From contig NADL03000459.1 of the NCBI GenBank assembly GCA_002205965.3, positions 310,001 to 374,000 on the forward strand: a DNA stretch of 64,000 nucleotides, given 5' to 3'. A model generated the notes under the pieces. It was not told where the DNA came from. It ran no database searches and saw only the letters and a program-made list of their open reading frames with translations. Numbering within the stretch: position 1 is the stretch's first letter; every line of letters starts with the position of its first letter. The stretch comes from Kappaphycus alvarezii (lineage: Eukaryota > Rhodophyta > Florideophyceae > Gigartinales > Solieriaceae). A program made the translations under genes and the position numbers. Below, in pieces: positions 1 through 12,300 of this stretch.

Positions 1-669
1 GCGTCGTATAGAAGCATCAGATATATGAGCTTGAAGTTGGGGCTGCTTCCAGGGGTATACGTTATGAGGTTTATTCGGATTTGAAGGTCCGGAAAATTCA
101 GCTTGGACTGCCTTAATGACATCTCCAAATGATTTATTTGTTATTGAAGATACCTTAGACAAGGCGGCAAATGACGATGACAGAAACCTGATGAGTTTTG
201 GTGTCTTTTCTCGGTCTGGCAGCTCCTGGTCGTAAGTTGCGAGCTCGCCACATATACTGTTGAACTCTGTGACATGCTTGTGCCAGTCCTTTGTTTCGTC
301 AATAGCTAGCATGTCCAAATTGTGTCTGATGTTTTGTATTGTCTTCTCATTTGATGCAGAGTAAATTAGTTTCAACTCGTTTCATAGTTCCAGAGCTGTT
401 TTGGAGTCTTCATCTGCAATGAGTCTAACCTGTGCCATAGCGGAAGCACCAAGGCTGAGAGTAATGACATATTTTGCCTTTGCGGAGAGTTTAGTACATT
501 TGCTTCTCGAGCCAGATGAAAGAGAGACTGGAGTGCCTCTGAAGCCAATCATTGCAAGATCATCGGCTCTAGGAATGGCTCTAATTCACATTGCGCAAAT
601 GATGTAGTCAGAGGTCTTATCAAACGGTTCTACACGAAACAGGCTTTTTGATTCTTTTGAGAGATCCAT
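1..669 (-). pseudogene. Copia-type gag remnant (UBN2-like), cut by window edge
   Basis: One minus-strand frame starts at an ATG at 669 and stays readable to base 1, broken only by two TGA codons (586-588 and 382-384). The protein has the layout of the UBN2/gag-polypeptide domain of Ty1/Copia elements: a Phe-Asp start, an IRAIPRADDL segment, then a helical stretch with KTALEL-stop-NELKLIY, HNLDMLAIDETKDWHKHV and KTPKLIRFLSSSFAAL. The second stop sits where the family has a conserved Trp, so it looks like TGG to TGA decay. The zinc knuckle, protease and pol would lie left of the window. This gag differs clearly from that of the Copia element at 28.5-35.9 kb, so two Copia lineages are present. 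Confidence 0.7.
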
Positions 670-2446
670 GCTAGCTCCCAGATTGTAGATTTCTATCGGC
701 CTCTTGGCTGTTATAGTTCTATATATAGAGTACTTGAGTAGTTGAAGAGAGTCAGACTCCAGGCCCCCGGATCCCAACTGGGTGATAATGAGATTTCAAT
801 AGGTGACTGACTCTTTCCTGCGCTATTCCAGGTCGGGTGTAGCGCACCATCACTCAACGTAAAGGATCACTTATAGTCCGGACTCTCGGCCCCCGGTAAG
901 ACACTCCGGGTGTGACGCGAATTTCAGCTACCACTACCCACTTCCAAGCGAAGTAAAAGCAGGCGCAAATGGTCCCTACGAAGCTTCCAAAGAAGGGATT
1001 CTAGACCTAGCGGCTTTTCACACACGTTACCTATCTGGCTTCTTGCGAGAAGTTGTGCAGTCAAGCCTCACCGTAATTAAAACCTTTCGGTATGTACAAA
1101 ACTACGTCAAATCACCTTCCCACCTTTTCTAAACCGTTATCCGAACAGGGGAACGAAGCTCAATCTTGACCGGTAGAGATACAGCTGCATCAGGATCTCC
1201 TTGTTTGAAATTACTTCCGCTTACGCTTCGGTTGGGTTTACGTCCAGTGGACTTTGAATTAAGGTAAATGAATGAACAGCCGGCGAGTGTACTTGACGTT
1301 TACCCCGGCTACATGGTCCGATAAGTCCGAATTAATTCAACGATGACAATGGTCGATGGCGGAAAGGCAGCGAGGATGAAGAGACAGAAGAGGTCTTGAA
1401 TGGGGAAATAATAAAGGGAAAGGAAGTCGTTGTAGTGAGGATGATTGATTGAAAGAGAAAGGAGGGGAATCAGCGTAGAGGCAGATTTGGAGATAGATAT
1501 TGATAGAGAGGAAAGTGATGTGAGTGATGGCCTCAGGCGATGCTACCATGTAGAAAGTTGGAATTGGTTGGGTTTGTTGTTGTTGCTCTGGTTAGTCAGA
1601 ACGACGTCTGGAATGCCCTTTATATAGAGAAAAGTTGTCGAGGGCTGCTAGAGATTTTCAGCACCTGACAAGAAGTGAGCCTTCCTACTGGACGCCATAC
1701 TCTTATCCGGAGGTGCTCTCCAGGAAGGCCAATAATAAATTAGCTCCTGACTGGGCTGCAAAAATTTTGGCCCTTCCATGAGCTACTGCACGTACGAATA
1801 AAAGGCCATCTCTTCCCCTGTACGTACGAATATTCCAACACTGTCAACCTTTTACTGTAGCTCCATACTAAAAAGTTACCGTATTACAGGTCCAATCCAC
1901 TTTCCACCGGATTGCTGTACTGTGCATATTTGAAGTTTGTAAAGTATGCAGTGTTAATCATTTTTACAGTACTGTACTGTAAATCTCGAATTATACCAAG
2001 TACAGTATTCGTATCAAGAGAGCCAAAACAGGCTTATACTACAGTACAGGTGTCACAACCTGTACAGTACAGTAGTGTAGAGAGATAAATATATGGGATT
2101 AAATTTTGTCATTATTTAGAGAGTGAATCAACTGACTGGCTATTTAGTTTAGAGCTAACTGTATTGAGACCGTTTGCTGAAAGGTGAAATTTTTGGGATT
2201 TTAGGGGTATCTATAATGCTTTTATACAGTTTGATACTGTACTTTTTATCTTTTACTTCTATTTCTTATTCGTTTTTAAAGTTTGATATCGTAGTAACTA
2301 CGATTATTGGCCACAGAATGCTTTTGTGCCGGGTATACAGCCTGAAAAACGAACGCCTTGGCCGCAGTAACCAGAGATAGTCAACATAATCACCACCCTT
2401 CCGAAAACCTTACGCTCTTCCCTTCCATCGCTCCCTCAATTTCGTC
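670..2446. other. Untranslated stretch upstream of two retroelements
   Basis: No convincing gene. For the Copia remnant to the left this is where the leader and 5' LTR should lie, but I could not define LTR ends without a second copy. From about 1850 the DNA becomes AT-rich and holds several TACAGTA/TACTGTA words (about 1965-2080), the motif that fills the gaps of the 36-58 kb gene region. Confidence 0.4.
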
Positions 2447-3330
2447 ATGGTACTCTTACATAGAAAGGATACTCCCAGCACTAGCGCAGTAGTGTTCGAC
2501 CGAACAATGGATTTGGACAAATTCTTCTTCTTCTATGAAAGCGCCTACATGGCTTCTAGATCCGAAGAATAGAAAGAACTTTCTCTCCTTGGGCATCTAG
2601 ATGACGACGTTTTCGATTTCTATTACGGATCCTTTGTTTGTAATGGAGAACCCAAAGGAGAAGCGAAGAACTAAATTGACGTCAAGGGCTAGTTTTTCTC
2701 CGAATTTATCAAAGAAAAAGAACTCCGGGGTATAATTCGGAAAGCTTTACAAGGCTTTGCTGACATTGAAGACATATTTGGTTCGTTGAGTGGGATTGAG
2801 CGTATATTCGAGAAGGCTAGTTTCGGCAATGCCGCAAGTCTTGGACTTCTAAACATGGCCACATGTCAGCATAGAGAACTGCAGCACTATCTAGCATTCC
2901 GGGGACGTAAAGATTACCAATCAATCGTCAACACACTGAAGTACTTTCACTCTAATCGTGCAGTTTCTGCCAGTCCTTCTCGTGGTGCAGCCGATATATC
3001 ACCCAAAAGGTTTCTGTTCGGCCAGGATTCGCGATCAAGGAACATTGAAGATAAGTGGTCGCCCTGGCTAAAAATCTTTCCGGTTTGACTCAAAACCTGA
3101 AGAAATCTAAGGTAAAAAACGCACTTAACCTTTTCAGGCCCCGCATACATCTAATCAGGTCCGCGAATGCTCTTTTTGTAATGAAATAATTGGACATAAT
3201 TCGGCGAATTGCGAAAATAACTGGCATTGTAATACCCGCTATTTTCTTCATGGAAAGATGGGTCACTCAGAGGCGACGTGCTGGTCTTCCGATGTAATAA
3301 AGGTACCGGATCGCGAAGAACTCGCCGGGA
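2447..3330 (+). pseudogene. Gypsy gag remnant with zinc-knuckle region
   Basis: An ATG at 2447 opens a frame readable to about 3088 despite three stops (after SRSEE, GEAKN and DVKG). It contains VVFDRTMDLDKFFFFYESAY, then LLGHLDDDVFDFYYGSF and a helical part ending RGRKDYQSIVNTL. The minus-strand copy at 24.4 kb keeps the same order (VIFD near the start, HLEDAAFERYNGDF, ASFGLL, ALKDYKRLKKAI), which is good evidence for one protein family. In another frame at about 3168-3283 lie CSFCNEIIGHNSANC and YFLHGKMGHSEATC. Both look like retroviral CCHC knuckles, but the first has five residues instead of four before His and the second has lost its first two Cys. Confidence 0.7.
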
Positions 3331-4029
3331 AGAGAGAAGACGGGTAAGTAAGTGACTGAGTGAATTTTATGCGAAAGGATTAATCCGACACTGACTCATC
3401 TCAGAGGGGAGACGTCAAGTTTTCAAAATGAAATGTCTATAACGAGGCCCTACCCTCGCAGCATCGTCAGGACAACCATGAAGGCCTTACCATCTTTCGT
3501 CTCGTAACTTGATGTTAAACTCGCGCCATGCAGCAGGACGCAACGATACCTGCGTAAGAATTTATAATTATTAGCCATTTGAAGGAGGCGAAAAAATCAA
3601 ACTGCAGGAAGTAGAGTTCAAACAAGCTGCAGGAGTATATCGGCAAATATTACGTTGTTTTTAAGCATACAAACGTAAATTGTGGCTCTGCATTCGATCA
3701 GCATTCCCGCGGAGGCGCTGACGGAGCTATCAAGGTTATGCACCGATTGTGATGGAGCAGTCTATTTCCCGGGTCTCAGTCTTTTTTAATGCCTTTCCTT
3801 GTTTATTATGGTTGGCTCAGCTCAAATTTTACGGTACCGCGTTCTGGGCTCTACTAGACTCCGTAGACGCACTGGACGTCATTTCAACTGATTTTTCTAG
3901 ATTTTTTTATCTCTTTTCGAACTACACTTCTATAAGGATCAATTTTGCGAAGTGTAACAGCTCTTCCTGTGTTGGCTCGCTAGTCAAGGCACTAACGACG
4001 TCTGGAGACTAAGTCATCAAATTGGATTT

Positions 4030-5025
4030 CCTCGCCATCGAGAAGTCCTCATTCGATATCATGAGTGGCCTCCCCACACTAACAGCTATGCGTATAAACA
4101 TGGATTTCGGGGTGCCGAGAGTTTATTTAGCAAATGGTTCCGAATAATTGATGCTTCCCCCGAGCCTGACACTAATTGGACCAAGAAGATACTGGTAGAG
4201 GGCGAAGAGATAGGGATCCTCAGTGAAAATTTAACGTCCGACTGGAACGCAGGTCCAGATTATTCGAAGGAAAAAATAATCTTGGCTACAAGCAAAGTAT
4301 TCCTGAGCGATGTGCCGGGCATTCAAGCAGCGAGCAAAATACCGTAGAAGGATTAAATGTACACGGCTTTGAGCGTTTGACTCTCGCATTTGCGAGAAAA
4401 CACACAGGAGAGGATTAAAAAATGCTTCACGACATAGGGGTTGTCGCTTAGACTATAGAAGAGCTGCGCCCTGCATCCGTTCCGACGAAGCATTACTTCG
4501 TAATGAAGTACTTTACTCTGATCTACCAAACGGCTTGTCGAATGTCTCCTAGACACAAAAAGATCGCCTGTCAGGAAATAGAGAACATGTTAGAAGCTGA
4601 AACAATTATCCTTGATTCGTCTGCATGAGAGTTTACCGTCGTTTTTATAACAAAGAAGGATAGTTGGCCTCGTTTTGCGTGGATAATCGCACCTGAAATT
4701 GCAAAATGAAGGCAGTTCGCTGGACATAACCCAAGGTAGAACAGATATTCGATTATGAACCAGACAGCTCTATTTTTACCACCCTCGACTCGTTCGTAGG
4801 ATACTTGCAAATCTTTATCGGTGAGGAATGCAAAGAAATGACCACGTTCGTCAGCGAGCTTGGCATTTTCAAATTCGAAGTGATGCCGTTTGGATTAATA
4901 AACGCGCCTTCTACATTCCAGTACATGATAGATTACGTCTTCAGAGACATTTACTTCACCGGAGTCTATTGAGATGATGTTGTAAAATTCTCTGACTTGA
5001 TCGAGGAGCAAATTGATCATCTTTA
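4030..5025 (+). pseudogene. Gypsy protease tail and reverse transcriptase remnant
   Basis: Near 4037-4082 the frame reads IEKSSFDIMSGLPTL, the usual C-terminal end of an LTR-element aspartic protease. Reverse transcriptase follows: CQEIENMLEAETIILDSS (primer-grip approach), TVVFITKKDSW, then EVMPFGLINAPSTFQYMIDY (fingers/palm) and the catalytic box. That box reads Tyr-stop-Asp-Asp: a TGA at 4970-4972 replaces the hydrophobic residue of the YxDD motif. An earlier TGA lies where the family has the Trp of SPWASPVV. Frames change between about 4690 and 4800. The class is clear; activity is excluded. Confidence 0.75.
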
Positions 5026-8000
5026 CTAGTATTTTATTCAACAGACTAACAATGTATACAGCATCTTATTTGTTACAGTCCATCAGAATCGTCGTACTCT
5101 TGGGAAGTGAATTGAAAGGAACGTGCAGAACTGTACTTTCTGAATCTTTTACAAACTGGAAAATATGGACCCAAGACAACCCGTAACGAGTCCACCTCTC
5201 AAGCACACTGCACTTGCTCACCTCGACAATCTTGCTGCAAAATTGCGTGCTTTAGGCTCGATCCAAGCAATCCTCTAAACATATAGTGCGAGTTGACATT
5301 GGTTTACAGACAAATTTCAATGAGGCATAAGCCTTCCGCATTACTGTGACAAACAAATTGCTCTATGCTGTCAGCCTATAAAAACACAGCGAACTGCAAA
5401 TGAATTGTTTGGTCAGCAAAATTGACAGCAGCAAGTGCGCCACATGCAATGTACGTGTATATCCTCTTACTCTTTCAGTGTGTTCAAAACTCGGAAATGA
5501 CCTCATAATGTGATCATCAGATACCACCTAAGTTCTATAATTATTGCAGTCCTATTTTAAGGACCTTTCCCAATCTGGGCGCTTTTTCATTCGACATACA
5601 AGCGCACAGTTCCAAATTTGAAGTAACTCTCTTGCAGAGATCTTTCCCACTCGAATATGCCTTGACGATTTGATCAAGAAAGACAGCATGAAACTGAAAT
5701 TTCAACTGTCTTCAGCAATCGTAGGTATAGAAAGATTTGATATTAAAAAAATTACTAGAGAATACGCCTCGTCTGTAGTGAGCATAAGTTGGTTACACAA
5801 GCAATGGAAACATTCCATTTCTATTGTTTAATGTAACCAATTTAAGGAAATTATTGCGTCCTTGGAAAAAATGTCAGTGTTACGCCAAAATATAAAATTA
5901 AGTGGCGAATAATTATCGGTAAATATCTTTTTTTACCATAAATATATAATTAAAAATTATAGTGCAACTAAACCTGTTTCAACAGTAGAGCTTGGTCATC
6001 AGTGGTAGTGGAAGTTAAACATTCCTAAAATTCAATTACATGGATACTAACTTAGATGTGAATAGTTTGTCACTAGGCTTTATTCGATTACTTACGGTAT
6101 AAGCTGCCGATGCTTGTGAATATTCACAGGAAATATCGAAGAATTTGGAAGTACTCAGGACAATTTGATCTTGTTTAATAAGCACAGCGCAGTTTAATTT
6201 AAAGTTGGAAACACTGCTCTAATGACGAATCAGGAAAATTACAGAAAATAACATGAATCCTCCTCTATATAATTTTTGATAAATTTAGTCAACTTGGTAG
6301 TTAAATTCGGCCTGGTAACTGTGAAATTATAAAGTATCTGTAATATATTTCAGTTTGTGTCATTCACTGCTCTGTGAGTCGAAAAGTTTTATTATAGCAC
6401 CCAGGGGCATAAATAAATGATATTTGAGCTATTGTACTATACCCACGCTGTATTCTGAGTGACAGTTTTCCTCTACATTCATAATAGTACACTGACCATT
6501 TCGCGAACGGAAAGATTTAAACGCATTGATACACATAATACCGATCCGTACCGCAAGTTTCGTTTTCGACGTGAAGAGGGAAAACCGGAAATGTTTCTTT
6601 GACTTTCTGCTGTTCGTGCATAAAGTTACTAAAACGACCTCAGGGCAGAACTGTGTAATTTGTAAACTTTTTATCGCTTCATGAAAACTACTGATGTCGA
6701 AGAGTAAACGATCTGCAGACCTCAACAATTATGTTCGTCGGAAATCTTCAAGGTAAACTATCGCGAAGTTATTCGAATACAAGCCCTCGCGTACTACGAT
6801 ACAACGACTCTGGTCATAACAGAAATTTCGTTGACCATCGCTTCGTTAATGACATATCGGATGATGTACATTTTCCTGGCCGGTTTTAATTAGAATCAAG
6901 GGTTGTTCATGGAACCTCTTTATGGCATCTAGTATCTAGAAATCACCCAAACCTTTGGATTATTTTATCAAATGCAAAAGATCATCTCTTATGTCATCAC
7001 TTTTGAGCAAAAGGAAAGTGCTTTCAGTGTATCGCTGAAAGAATCATCTATGTTTCTATGTTTTACGAAATCTCTGGAACGCCCAATTGAAATTTTGAGA
7101 CTACTAGAAACTAAACCGAAATCGGTATCTTTTTATGTTAAGTTTTCTGAAATTTAGTGTTGAAGGCATATCTGTATCAAACGTGTCGGTTTTTCTCATG
7201 ACTCAAGCAGTAGTATCACACTAAAGAGGAATCTGTAATGATGAATCCCTTTCTTAGTCCTTGCTGTTAATTATGTTTTAGTTCAGCACGTTTAAGATGT
7301 TTGGAGAACAAAGATTTTTTCATTAAAAATAATTCCGTTCTTTTACGAAGTTTCAAGTATGTACTGAAAATTTTAAAGACGAGCCAAAGTTATTTCTCGT
7401 TTCTTAAGCTTCTATATTTAATACTATATAGCGTGCAGCTAGTTTCTGGGAAATATATTGATACATGATATGGTCAGCAGATCCGTACGTGAGGTAGAAC
7501 TGGTTGTTTATTAAACCTTATTTACTGAATCTGGTTCCACTTGCTCTAACATACCTGATGCGAAAGCTGTACGATTTTCCCGGTTTTCATTGAAAATAGA
7601 GGCAATAAGACGTTCCACCCGATTTTTCCCTCAGGTTTATACAACGGCAGAGCTATCGCCTCCCTAGAGGCAATCCTGTTCCAGTTTCGGGCAGTGGAAG
7701 TATTTTTATACGTGTGAATAGATCTGGGGCAGATGCGAGCCAATTGATTGACCGATTTTCCCAGTAGCCAGAGTTGGTCGAGATTATTATATTACACACA
7801 AGTGCAATACTTTTTCGTCTCCGATCTGTTTCTCATGTCTATTTATCGGTGCGGAGAAAGTTGTAGTGTTAAATCCTCCCGGTACAGTCCCCTTTCGGAT
7901 ACGAGCAATGTATCCGTGAGGAAGTAAAGCTGCCGATCATTATGCGAATAGAAGCTTGCTTCGGGGTAGCTCAGTACGCTTCGGGGGCGGGACGTTTTGT

Positions 8001-9300
8001 GCTAATCCGGCGGCTCTTGTCCGGGCCGAGTGAGTGTCGCTGAAGACGGAACGCTGAAACTACAGAAAAGTGACTGCAGCGTTGAACGAATATAAGTTAG
8101 TGGGCGACGGGAGCTTGTTCGAGAGGAAGGGCCACGTTTCATTGACGCACACGGGCTACTTCAAGCTCCGCAAATGCGTTCATATCGTATATCAAGGACA
8201 AGGCCCGGAGATCTGCTAAGGCGTGGGAGTACATAAACTGGGCTGGTTTATGGTCAGAGCTGGGCTTAATGGCCTTTATTGCAAAAACTTATAAAGTGAC
8301 CGTAGAAAAATGAATTGAAATTTGTTTTGAATAATTGGCGATCAAATCGTCGCTGGAGGTACTCTTGATAAGGGCACAATACTTTCGGGCATCACGGAGC
8401 AAGGAAAGGAAGCTGAACTCTTGGTTGAGCGAGGGAACAACCTGGTGTTTTCGCAGTCATACAGGATGACTAGAGAGGTGTTCATGAGCAAGTTAGAAGC
8501 GGAAAATGCGAAATGACGGGCCAAGGCAAGGTCAGAAAAGGCTAGAGGACGCAATTCGGAGGGTTATCGCACTTCGCCCGCCGGCGATTAATAAGTCTGT
8601 GGGACGTGGAGGGTTCCATGTCATAACGATAGTGAAAGGCGAGGGAAAGAACCCAATGTAGAAGCATGAGGTTCGGTTCTAGGGTTTTATGCTATGTAGT
8701 ACGAGCAATCTGTTATGGAATTTGTGATGTGCCGTCGACACATTTTACGTACCTTTTCTTCGTATGTGAGAGATCCCTGGAAAGGGGGGGGACTTTTTTG
8801 CGGTGGAAGAGCTATCGAAGGGAGTAAATGTCGGGATCTTCGAAAAGATCTAGAGAAGCAACATGAATTGATCATGGAGAGGGTAAGATGTTTTCGTCGT
8901 GATTTGTAGCTTTGCAGAGGGAACGCAGCAGAATGAAAATAGTTAGGTCATCAACTTCACTTTTTAGAGCAATATATAGCCGAATTAATAGACGAGATGG
9001 AGATGGTGCAGTGTCTCGCGGTGAAAATGGAGAAGGGGCATTAAGATTTCATGGGATTTCAGGAGCTGGGACTGTCACTTCTACTTGCACTGAGATGTCA
9101 TGGATTATATTTTATTCCAATGGTGTCCTATTTTCTACCGATTTTGTCATACTTATTAGAAGAGGCCTTCGGGTGCTGTTTTTTGGATTTTCAAGATCGT
9201 TGGTGAGACACATTAGAACTCTTCCGTTTATTTTAGAATTCTTTCTGGTTTCGGAGTCGGCCATGGAGGGGCAGTGATCGAGGAGGATTACAAGAGGGCC
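5026..9300. other. No recognisable gene; possible continuation of Gypsy debris
   Basis: From 5026 to about 7800 the DNA is AT-rich with short interrupted frames. Gypsy RNase H and integrase belong here by position, but I see none of their motifs. About 7900-8560 is more GC-rich, with longer readable plus-strand stretches, for example one containing ALNEYKLVGDGSLFERKGHV and another containing EQGKEAELLVERGNNL. Short open frames follow at 8715-8909 and 8912-9277. None resembles a family I know. They may be remains of another element. Confidence 0.3.
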
Positions 9301-12300
9301 AAGGAAGATGTGTATGGGCTATCTGGGCGGATGAGTTTTGTAAGTCACTAAGAAAAGCATTTTTTGTTCAGGATCGCACATAGGAATAGACATAATCAGC
9401 TTCTGGTCGGTCAGAAGGCCTGGAACAGTGCAAATAGTCATATGTTAGGAAAAAATCCTCAGAGGCTGTCACCTGACTGTCGCTTGGATGATTCAACCCA
9501 AAATAATAACCATTGGGGACGGCACAAGGATGGAAGCCACCAATCGTGGAAGTTCTACTCCCTTCAGAAAATATCAGAATAGAGTAAAGATATCAACGCT
9601 GGCAATGAATGTACGATACGAAACTGTTCTGGATCAAACTCTAGTATCATGTTCTGAGCTGGACCTAAAAATAGTTTGTTCTTTCTTCAGTAGGTTTGAT
9701 TGTTTTCTCATGGAATAATGAGTTCTTAAGTGGACAAAACCTATAAAATTAACTTTATGTCGTGCGGGCATTGTAAGACAGTCATATAGAGCCCTATAAA
9801 CTCCCAGTAGTTGAAATTATGCAGGGCAGTGAGGCCGAGGTAAATTCATGGAATGCACACAGATAATATTATTATTGTTTCCGAATAGACCTTGACCTGC
9901 TGTACGGAAACGAGACAATAATAAGGCTTTGCATTGGAAGTTACTTTTTGCTAGGAAGCTAGTGTCTATTGGAACATTGTTCTCATATAAGGGCAAAGTT
10001 TAGGGCTAACTTTTTTAAAAGAATATTCTTCTTATGTTGCTTTCTCCAACCTATACTTTCAATAGGAGTGTAGCTCGACCAAAACTAACTTTTCGCTAGT
10101 TTTACTGCAATTCATGGTACGAACAACTTTATTCTACTCGGTTTTCCTCGCTTTCACTGCCAATTTGCCACATTTATCCTTGAAGTACTTGCAATTAAAT
10201 GCTTTAGCCGAATAGAATGAGCGTTCAAGCCACTAAGCATCTCTTTACTGTATTTTTATGTTTTAGAGGAAATATTATACTAAAAATTTACGTGGCTCCC
10301 CCTCTAAAAATTTAGTTATTGTATATTTTTGTATGATAAATAGGTTTGTACTCATATGGGTACAGTTATATCGCGGATCTACACTAGAAGTGGACCAAAA
10401 ATTGAAAAGCATAATTTCCGCCTTGCTTTGGGCTTCGCGGATGTTTATGTACTCACAATATGCTTTTTTACAATTTAAAATTGAAATTTATTTTGCTTCA
10501 GCTGATATCGTTGAGCTAAACAAGATTATGTTGAGTCAGCGTCTTTTAATTGTCGTTCACAAGATAATGGATGAATATATGTTGTCCGACCTCTAGCTAT
10601 GGGCCTTTTAAATTTTAATTGGTATGCTTTAACATTAAATAATGCCCCCTTTGGGTTAAAGAAGTCCTTCGGGATTTCGAATAATATTCGTCATGAGAAT
10701 TTGTAGAGCTTAGGATTTAGGGATTTATAGGGATTTATACAATTAGCAATTAAAAAATGGCTTGTACAAAAAATTTCAGAAGGATAAATAGTATATTTGC
10801 TAATTCTTGGTGATTAAGTATTAATCATTTGTCAAAAGATTCATACTTTTTATAATGATTTGAAATCAGTATGGGCAGAATTTGAACTGTGAAGCAATGA
10901 ACAGGAAGGCAAGTCCTTGGGTGTTCAGTTCAAATGTGGTACACTGGTGTTTTTCATGTCCCAGAAGATGTTTCTTTGCGATATCTTAGAAAGGTTTTTC
11001 ATGTCCAATTGTAGGGCTATTGCAACCCATACAGCGAGAAATCCTGTCAAAATTCGACATAAAGCTTATAATACTTTTTTAATAACGCTTGGTACAAAGA
11101 AATTATCTTGTTTATGATATTTTCGTCCTCAAGTACGCGACTAGATATTGCAGCGGCAGTGGAACACTGGTGTAGATTCAGCACGCAGCCGAAAAATCAA
11201 CCTAACCGAGAGTTGACTGGATACTACGGTACCTCAAGGGAACGGATATTAATGTAATTTTTATTAAGAATTATTTTTATCCTAATTGAAGCTCTTTTTA
11301 AGTAAATGCATACTATTTTTCAGAATTTGCTGACGATAAAAGCGAAAAAAAGTGTACGAATGGTGTTAGTTTTTGTTTGAATGGAACTATGGTAGTTTTC
11401 ACAGTAAAAATCAAGATTTTGTAGCACTACCAGGTACTGAAGCATAACATGTAACAATATTTGATTGTACCTTGAAAGTCAAGTTCATTCGAGGACTGTT
11501 GATAGAACTCAGTTTTGCTTTCTTTTAAGCCCAAGCCGATCCAGAAAGAAAATTCTGGAGCAATCAGGTAGCCGCAGTCCTACAAATGGGCTCAATATGT
11601 TTCCATATGGTATCATTTCGGTAAGCAGCTATGCAAAGAAAATTTTATTACACTTCGGTATTTTCCAACTCATCTTATGCTAGCAGACATCATGACCAAA
11701 GCTCTCACGATAAAAAAGTACAAATTTTTGGAAGTCTGTATTTTATGTTTTCTCTTGGAAGGCTAATCTCACGTAACGTCAAAGAAATTTGGATGAAAAT
11801 GGTTCATGGATTTGACGTGCAATGAAAAGGATCCATAATTGTTCTAAGGAAAACCTCAACAGCTTACGATCCATTTTTCTACGTTACAATAATTTTCAGG
11901 GTGGGAGAACGAAGGCCGAGTAAGCCGGTGAAGATTAGTCCAGATCGGATGTCAGAAGGGATCTGTTCCCGGGATTGGGTCCCAAGGTAGAATTCACCTC
12001 TCATTGAAACTATTTTTCAACTTGATTCTATATGATTATTGCTTTTTTTAATTTTAAGAGGAAATCGCACCAGGCAATGTGATATCTTTAGATTAGTACG
12101 TTTGAAATAGACGTGTGGCATTTCTTGAGTGTAGTAACTTCCTTTTATAGTTTAATTATTCGGGTCGTATAAATTTGTATTGTCAGCGAGGACCATTAAC
12201 ACTTGCAGTACTGTACTATCACAGCCTACCTAGTTTGCATTTAGTGCCTGTTCGTGGTCTATATAAATTACTCTTGGCCTTGGCCTTTCTCCAGGACTAG

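Larger units (their letters stand above)
2447..5025 (+). mobile_element. Ty3/Gypsy retrotransposon remnant
   Basis: Decayed gag, protease tail and reverse transcriptase follow in the Gypsy order on the plus strand. RNase H and integrase should follow, but nothing recognisable remains after about 5025. No LTRs were found. A related copy sits on the minus strand at 22.9-24.4 kb, and the two gag proteins align from their first residues. Stops and frameshifts in every domain make this an inactive fossil. Confidence 0.75.

Noticed and set aside
382-4972. TGA read as tryptophan (alternative code), suggested by TGA at conserved Trp sites in retroelement relics
   Set aside because: Other stops (TAA, TAG, and TGA at non-Trp sites such as the YxDD box) occur in the same relics, and the intact SNM1 gene uses no internal TGA. 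Ordinary decay explains it.
7546-7743. Minus-strand frame with KPEGKIGWNVLLPLFSMKTG considered as integrase
   Set aside because: No zinc or DDE residues in order; not supportable as integrase.
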